NCBI RefSeq assembly: GCF_030272615.1
Contig: NC_081406.1
Location: 109,007,283 to 109,071,282, forward strand
Source: Cryptomeria japonica
Lineage: Eukaryota > Streptophyta > Pinopsida > Cupressales > Cupressaceae
Direction of reading: 5' to 3'
DNA length: 64,000 nt
Shown here: positions 58,310 to 64,000 of the stretch, in pieces
How the letters are laid out: each line of letters begins with the position of its first letter
Position numbering within the stretch: position 1 is the first letter of the stretch
Notes under the pieces: generated by a model
The model's input: the letters and a program-made list of their open reading frames with translations, nothing else
Told to the model about the DNA's origin: nothing
Database searches by the model: none
Made by a program: the position numbers and the translations under genes

Positions 58310-59980
58310 GCGGTCATATGAACACTACGTGCATATGCAAGCTAAAGTACAGAAAAGTAAACATTATTTGAAAAAGGATATATCCATAAGTCTGTCGAAC
58401 GAAGCCCCCAACGGTATCTGCAGTACACAGTTAGGAACCACAACCTACAAAACCACATGTTAGATCACAAAATCACCTAATGCTTACTAAGGAAGGTGAT
58501 GAAAATTTGAGGGTAGCTATATGGCCCCCCCTGTTTCGGCTTGCTAATTTTAGTGAGTTGAAACAGGGTATCATGTTTACCACTTCGAATTGTTAAAGAA
58601 TATTGATGACAAATGCTCACAAGAAGATTTGATATGAGATCAAAAACTAATGGAGAATAATTTGGTAAGAAAGAGGACTAAATCTCAATTCCAACACAAC
58701 AAAGAGTGTGAGGATTCGAGAGTTCTCTAACACAAGATGAAGGATGTAAATGGAAACAAAATGCAAAGAGAAGAAAAGAAAGGAAAAAAGCATGAATACA
58801 CACATTGGTGATCCATGAGAAGAATAGTGAGAGAGAAAACATGGACTTCTCACCCCTAGATCTTGTCTAGGTGATCCATGGGAAAAGGACATGGAAAACT
58901 AGCCCCTAGAGTCTGTCTAGGTGATCCATGTAAGGGAGGAGAGTGAGAAAGTCTAGCCTTATGCCGCTAGTTCCACTCAACCTCGTGCATGCGTGTGTAA
59001 GGGAGGTTAGAAGCACCTCATAGGAGTCTATGCCTGAGTATGCTACAACCTGTATATGTATAGTACAAAAGTGTGACATCTCGCTCTAAGAGTCTGTGCT
59101 CTGGTTCCGAGAATAATCACCTTGCATAAAAGAAAAATGGAGACATCTCGCTCTAAGAGTCTGTGCTCTGGTTCCGAGAATGACCCATTGCTCAAAAACT
59201 GTAATGTTTATGTCATAAGAAAAGTAGAACAAGGATACCTACCTTCATCACAAAAGAAGATACCCCAAAAATGCAACAATGTCATAGATCCAAGCAAGAG
59301 AGTTTTACACTCTTTAAGCAAGGATAAGATAGTTGAAAAGGGATATCTTGTAGTATGTGTAAAGGAGATCCTTAGAGGAGAAGAGATCTTTGTACAAAAG
59401 ACACCTATCCCCGAGAGGAATTGTCTTAGACAAATATAACATCTTCTAGAATAAGACAAAGAAGAGAATAAGAATGCAATACTTCCTTCTTTGGCAAGGT
59501 GAAAGTGCTTCTTAATGAAGGATGATGCTCTTTTTAACCCAATAGGGAGAGTGAATTCATTATGGATGTATTTTACCAAGTGCAAAAGAGGTTGTAGTCA
59601 AGGACTTACACCTCTTGTAAGAGAGAATCCTTGAACAAACAACAACAAATGTATACAAGGAATAACATCAAGTAATAAAGTTCACACCATCCATGAAATA
59701 GGAAAAAGTGGATCCTTAGATAAAAATAAGGAAAGATCATTGCCTCAATGAGAAGGACTTACACAATCTTCTAGGGAGAGATTTGGACATAAGCAAAAGA
59801 AGAGATATATGAAATCACTCTTGTCCCCATAGGAACAAGAGATAACATAGAAAATTAGGCTATTATGTTGCTTCAAAAATATGATTGCACTTGAAATTGT
59901 ACCATCATGAATGACAATGAGCCCCCAATAAATGAGCTACCAATGTCACATAATGATGAGCAACATAATAGCCATTAATG
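58310..59980 (-). other. 3' non-coding interior of element C
   Basis: No reverse transcriptase, RNase H or integrase motif was found in any frame. A 39-bp direct repeat (GACATCTCGCTCTAAGAG...) lies at 59075-59113 and 59142-59180, and a CTAGA..CTGTCTAGGTGATCCATG unit occurs twice between about 58855 and 58935. Confidence 0.6.
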
Positions 59981-62900
59981 TTATTTAAAGACATGATAGA
60001 TTGAGTGAGGTATTTGAATATGACATGCTAAATGCTCGACTATAAGTGAGATAAAAAACATGTATAAAATGATAAAAACTGAAGAAGAAAAGTCACAAGA
60101 AATCTTAGAAGAGGGATGAGTGTAATTTATTAGAGCCTTATCCCTGGAGGAAGGGACTTTATGATGAATAGGAGATAAAGATTCATAAGTGGATTTAGAA
60201 ATTTGAGGGGAGTCATAAAGAGATTTGTTCATCGCCAAGATTTCCTTATGAGGGGAATGAGAGTTGATAGAAGTAGAAGATGATTTAGTTGAAGTGAGAT
60301 CATCATTACTACTAAATATAGCATTCACATTGAGAGATGGCCTTTTAGATGCTTTGGTGGGCTTAGAAAGATTATATCCAAGTCCAAATGAATATTCATG
60401 CATGTTATGTTCTAAAGGAACTTTAATTCCTTGTTCATTTGTGCCACAACCATTTCCACTATAGCCACTCTTAGCCAAAATATGAAAACCACGACCATAA
60501 CGATTAGCCATTTCAGAAAGAAAAGGTGGTTTTTCATAAGACAAAGAATCAAATTCTTCAAAATTAGAGGTGTGAGGAGAAGAAGTTTGAGAAGTAGCCA
60601 CAAAATTATTGCTCATAGGTTCAGGTAAGACTGATTGATCTCTAGTTTCTTCCTTCTTTTTAACTTTAAGCTCTCTAGGAGGAACCCTATACTCACCTAC
60701 GAAGGTGGGGTTGAAATCAAGAGATCCCCAATCGTCTTCTGCGAGAACCTTCTCAGGATCAAAAGCCTTTTCATGTGTAGATTCAAGTTGAGAAGAATCT
60801 TCTTCAGGAACTTCAGACTCATCCATAGAATTTTGATTATCAGAGGGTGATGATTCATCCATAGGTATCTTGTTTAACGAGTCATCACTAGAAGAGGAAG
60901 GCTTAGAAGAACTCCCTTTGGAAGTAGATGTTTGCAAACAAGCTTGAAAATTAGTATCACCTATCAAGGTATATGTCTTATTATTATAAATGAATTTAAC
61001 TTGTCTGTGCAATGTAGAGGGGACAACTTGCATACTGTGAATCCAAGGTCTCCCTAATAACAAGTTATATGTTAGATTTCCCGACATAACATGGATAGGA
61101 GTAGGCAAAGTAACAGGTCCCACTGTGACGGGTAAGGTGATAATACCTAATGAAGACTTAGCCACATTATCAAAGCCTCGAATGGGACGAGAGTCAGGCT
61201 CAATAAGGGATGTATCCACATTCACCTTATACAATAGATTAATGCTACACACATTAAGGCCAGAGCCATTATCTACCAGTGTTCGTCTTATAGCAGTGTC
61301 ATTTATGATAACCACAATCATCAAGGGATCATATTGATGTTGAATTTCACTAGTAGGCAATTCATCTTGAGTAAACACAATTTGAGCTTTAGGATTCATC
61401 ACAGAGTTAACCAAAGACACTATATTACTAGATGTATTAGGTGGAGGAACATTCAAATCTTTCAAGGCATCTTGTAACAATCCATGATGAGTGGAAGAAG
61501 TTTGGATCAAATCCCAAAGGGATATCTTAGCAGGGGTAGCTATAAGTTGTTCTATGAGATCATATTCCTTAGCAATAACTTGTGAAATACGTGGAGCTTG
61601 CGGAAGAATAGGTTGGGAAGGAGGAAGTGAAGTTGGGATAACTGGAGGAGGATTAGGTTGCCTATTGTTTCTTGTATTATAGGTATGAGCAACCACATTA
61701 TAACTCTCTCTAGTCAGTTGCTTAGTATACTCATAAGGGCTCTTAGTAGAATAACCTCCTTGCACAGTAATAATAGGTTTCTTAGGAGTGCAAAAAGAAT
61801 CATTAGCATAACCACCTTGAACCACTAAGATAGGCTTATTTAAAGGTTGAGAATTTTGAGAAGGACAAGCACCTTGGACGGTGAAGAGAGGTTTGTTAGG
61901 TGTTTCATTCACATGTATCAAATTGATTGAGGATGGTTTAGAGGAATGAACAAAAGCATTGGAAGAATTATTGATAGTCTTCTCTTGCACTAAAATCTTA
62001 TCACGGATCAAATCAATTTTAGGAGAGAGACAAGGGGTAGGCATTGATGTTCTAGTAGGAAGAGTAATACTAGGAAAGGTCATATCATCCTTTATCATCA
62101 AAGGATCTACATGGGGAATAAACTCTCTAGGAGAAGGATCAACATTACTCTCTAAAGTCTCACTTTTGAGAGGGAGATCTTTGAAAGAGATGTTAACCAT
62201 CTTGCTTTGAACTAGGGTATCCTTATGAGTAGAACCAAGTTGAGGAGAGGGAGATGCCTTATTTTTAGAGGGAGAATAATTGAGATTCAAGGAAGGTGAG
62301 AAACTATCAAGGGAGTTTTCAATCTTGATTTCATCCCCTTTGGCTAGGGTTCTCTCATGGGATAGAGAATAATCTACACCTTCTTCTAATGGTTCATCCC
62401 AAATAGCGAAGTGGTTGAAAGGAATGTTTGAAGTATTGTCAATTTTAGGAGAAGAGATAACATTGTTTATTAATTCCTCATCCTTAGGAGGGAGAGCATC
62501 AATAGATGTGTTAAACTCATCCTCTTTCCTCAAAATATGTTCAATATGATCTTTAGGGGAGAGAGAATTAAGGAAATTGCTTATTATTTCATCTTCTTTC
62601 TCTAAGGGATGCTTATGGGTAAGACAAACTTTAGGAGAAGGGTAAGCATTTATCATTAATTCCTCATCTCTAGTGGGAATTTTGTTGGAAAAGGAAATGC
62701 CATCACTAGGAAATGTAGGGATAATGTCATCTTCTTGTACAAAAGGATCCTCATGAAGGGAGTGTTTTTTAGGAGGAACATGAACATATTTCTCCAAAGA
62801 TTCATGCTTAGGAAGGAGATCTTTGAAAGAAGCATTCATAACGTCTTGTTGCACTAACATGCCCCCATTGGAAGGACCAACTTTAGGAGAAAATAAGTCA

Positions 62901-63208
62901 ATGTCCATCAATACCTTTTCACTTAGAGAGGCATCATGTAGGGAAGGTGAAGTAACATTAAGAAAGGTGTTTATGATATCATTCTCTTCTTCTAGGATAG
63001 CTAAATAGGAAGGGCACATTTTAGGAGAGTTGTCCAGATCACTCTTAAAGTCTTCATCCTTAGAGCATGGGAGAGTCTCAAAGGGATTGGTAGCAACTCT
63101 TTTAGGCACTAAAATGTTGTTATAGATGGAGGGAGGTTCTTTAGGAGAAGGAAAAATTGAAACAAGGGAAGCTAACCCATTATCACATCTATGAAATGAA
63201 TGCATCAT
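59981..63208 (-). CDS. Element C long frame: N-terminal repeats, protease, G-patch
   Basis: 1,075 residues without a stop. The first ~420 residues repeat Ser-Pro-Lys, DPL and KEDE-like words at loose spacing. At about 430-500 three copies of a K.(I/L)..VQGG module occur. At about 505-520 VVAHTYNTRNNRQ begins the conserved gypsy part. The protease has DNGS at 646-649 and NLLLGRPWIH further on, then DDWGSLDF and a G-patch near 905-945 (GYSGNGCG...GLGYN). The frame then ends in unrelated Ser-rich sequence with a hydrophobic stretch (SVFIILYMFFISLIV) near the C-terminus. Gag, reverse transcriptase and integrase are absent. It may be a true non-autonomous product or a preserved deletion derivative. 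Confidence 0.75.
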   Translation of the reverse strand: MMHSFHRCDNGLASLVSIFPSPKEPPSIYNNILVPKRVATNPFETLPCSKDEDFKSDLDNSPKMCPSYLAILEEENDIINTFLNVTSPSLHDASLSEKVLMDIDLFSPKVGPSNGGMLVQQDVMNASFKDLLPKHESLEKYVHVPPKKHSLHEDPFVQEDDIIPTFPSDGISFSNKIPTRDEELMINAYPSPKVCLTHKHPLEKEDEIISNFLNSLSPKDHIEHILRKEDEFNTSIDALPPKDEELINNVISSPKIDNTSNIPFNHFAIWDEPLEEGVDYSLSHERTLAKGDEIKIENSLDSFSPSLNLNYSPSKNKASPSPQLGSTHKDTLVQSKMVNISFKDLPLKSETLESNVDPSPREFIPHVDPLMIKDDMTFPSITLPTRTSMPTPCLSPKIDLIRDKILVQEKTINNSSNAFVHSSKPSSINLIHVNETPNKPLFTVQGACPSQNSQPLNKPILVVQGGYANDSFCTPKKPIITVQGGYSTKSPYEYTKQLTRESYNVVAHTYNTRNNRQPNPPPVIPTSLPPSQPILPQAPRISQVIAKEYDLIEQLIATPAKISLWDLIQTSSTHHGLLQDALKDLNVPPPNTSSNIVSLVNSVMNPKAQIVFTQDELPTSEIQHQYDPLMIVVIINDTAIRRTLVDNGSGLNVCSINLLYKVNVDTSLIEPDSRPIRGFDNVAKSSLGIITLPVTVGPVTLPTPIHVMSGNLTYNLLLGRPWIHSMQVVPSTLHRQVKFIYNNKTYTLIGDTNFQACLQTSTSKGSSSKPSSSSDDSLNKIPMDESSPSDNQNSMDESEVPEEDSSQLESTHEKAFDPEKVLAEDDWGSLDFNPTFVGEYRVPPRELKVKKKEETRDQSVLPEPMSNNFVATSQTSSPHTSNFEEFDSLSYEKPPFLSEMANRYGRGFHILAKSGYSGNGCGTNEQGIKVPLEHNMHEYSFGLGYNLSKPTKASKRPSLNVNAIFSSNDDLTSTKSSSTSINSHSPHKEILAMNKSLYDSPQISKSTYESLSPIHHKVPSSRDKALINYTHPSSKISCDFSSSVFIILYMFFISLIVEHLACHIQIPHSIYHVFK

Positions 63209-63531
63209 GACATCAATTTTCCTCTTTCAAATGATAACACATGCAAAATAAAAGGAAATGTTTAATTTTAACCAATGAAAGCACTTAGAATGTAGATTTA
63301 GAAAATGAAATTTATGATTCAAATGAGTTCCTAAATCAGATTTGAAATTATTGACCAAAATTAAGCTATCCACAAGTTCAACTTTGAATTGAAAAATTAG
63401 GGTTTTAGCAAAAATTTCCTCTAAATTTTTGAATCTTGCAAGAAATTAAAACTTGTAAATACAAATTTGAATTTGAAATAGTATAAACAATCAAATTTGA
63501 AAACTTAAATCAGAATTAGAGAAGATTGGAG

Positions 63532-63549
63532 TTCACGTCAGGTTCACCA
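63532..63549 (-). other. Primer-binding site of element C
   Basis: On the minus strand TGGTGAACCTGACGTGAA begins three bases after the 5' LTR. It differs from element A at one of 18 positions. Confidence 0.75.
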
Positions 63550-63552
63550 AAA

Positions 63553-64000
63553 TGTGTAGGAGAAAAAGTGAAACTAAGCAAACAAACCCTAATCTCACTT
63601 TCAACCACACACTTGTGGAATACGAAAGAGCCTAGAGGTATCACACAATTGGCTACTTATTTTTGTGGAAGAGAGAGCCACGGGATACCTATTAGGATTT
63701 CTATTCCTTTGTTGTAATTGAAAGATAAAATGATGCAAGTTCAATCCCTAACCCCAAAGTGCAAGTATGAACTAATAACAAGATTGCAGAATTGAACTTA
63801 AACAATGGAAAGCTGTAAATACAAGGATAAGACAAGAATGAAAATGCGTACCCGGAGTCAAAATCTAACTGAAAATGTTCGGGACGAGGGCGCGGGCGCC
63901 ACTGTCTTGATTCTGCCCCTGAAACTGCTCCGGAAACTGCTATTTTGTAACCTGAAAAGTTGTCAAAATGCTGAAAACTGCTGTCTGTCAGGAGGACCAG
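63553..64000 (-). repeat. 5' LTR of element C (cut by the window end)
   Basis: Matches 56649-57096 with about ten substitutions and no length change, many of them transitions at CpG-like sites. The rest of the LTR lies beyond the window. Confidence 0.85.

Larger units (their letters stand above)
56649..64000 (-). mobile_element. Non-autonomous Ty3/gypsy element with a protease/G-patch frame (element C)
   Basis: The 3' LTR (56649-58293) and the start of a matching 5' LTR (63553 to beyond 64000) flank a 5.26-kb interior read on the minus strand. The primer site, long open frame and polypurine tract are in place. Reverse transcriptase, RNase H and integrase are missing. In the 448 LTR bases that overlap I count about ten differences, so C is older than A. 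The right target duplication is outside the window. Confidence 0.88.

Overview
The window looks like repeat-dominated nuclear DNA of a seed plant with a large genome. My best guess is a gymnosperm/conifer, but that is inferred from the style of the repeats, not from any diagnostic gene. It holds one convincing host gene, an intronless DYW-type pentatricopeptide repeat (PPR) RNA-editing factor on the minus strand at 20049-22658. Almost everything else is LTR retrotransposon in various states of decay, plus microsatellites, a telomere-like patch and faint LINE relics. I saw no tRNA, rRNA or CRISPR array.

Left part (1-19119). A palindromic minisatellite (1-272) abuts a 5'-truncated Ty1/copia element on the minus strand (273-5390), which breaks off next to degenerate CCCTAA-like repeats (5400-5860). 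AT-rich DNA with a diverged ~410-bp tandem duplication follows, then a copia-type solo LTR with a perfect TACTT target-site duplication (8543-9853), a ~570-bp polypyrimidine tract, a very decayed copia element (10546-13620), a possible LINE fragment, and a compact 3.2-kb non-autonomous LTR element (15890-19119). That last element has a primer-binding site and polypurine tract but no recognisable gag or pol.

Middle (19120-39290). The PPR gene is followed by a decayed Ty3/gypsy gag-protease relic (23105-24945), a complete-length but coding-dead copia element flanked by TGCCT (25937-32056), fragments of gypsy LTRs, an inverted solo LTR of the same family as element A (33741-35478, target duplication CACAC), and a LINE ORF1-like relic (37640-38890).

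Right part (39291-64000). This is a nest of three gypsy elements. Element B (LTR starting at 39291) is split by element A (39687-54621). A is 14,935 bp, has 1,983-bp LTRs differing by eye at only two positions, a perfect CTTAC target duplication, a matching primer site and polypurine tract, and one uninterrupted 1,947-codon frame holding protease, G-patch, reverse transcriptase, two RNase H domains and integrase. The double RNase H points to the Tat lineage. A lacks a recognisable gag. B resumes at 54627 and runs into element C (56649 to beyond the window end, minus strand), a non-autonomous relative. C has an open 1,075-codon frame with protease and G-patch but no reverse transcriptase or integrase. 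C uses almost the same primer site as A (one mismatch in 18) and has similar LTR termini. The most interesting possibility is a set of gag-less and pol-less Tat-type elements that complement one another or depend on a helper, with A young enough to be recently active.
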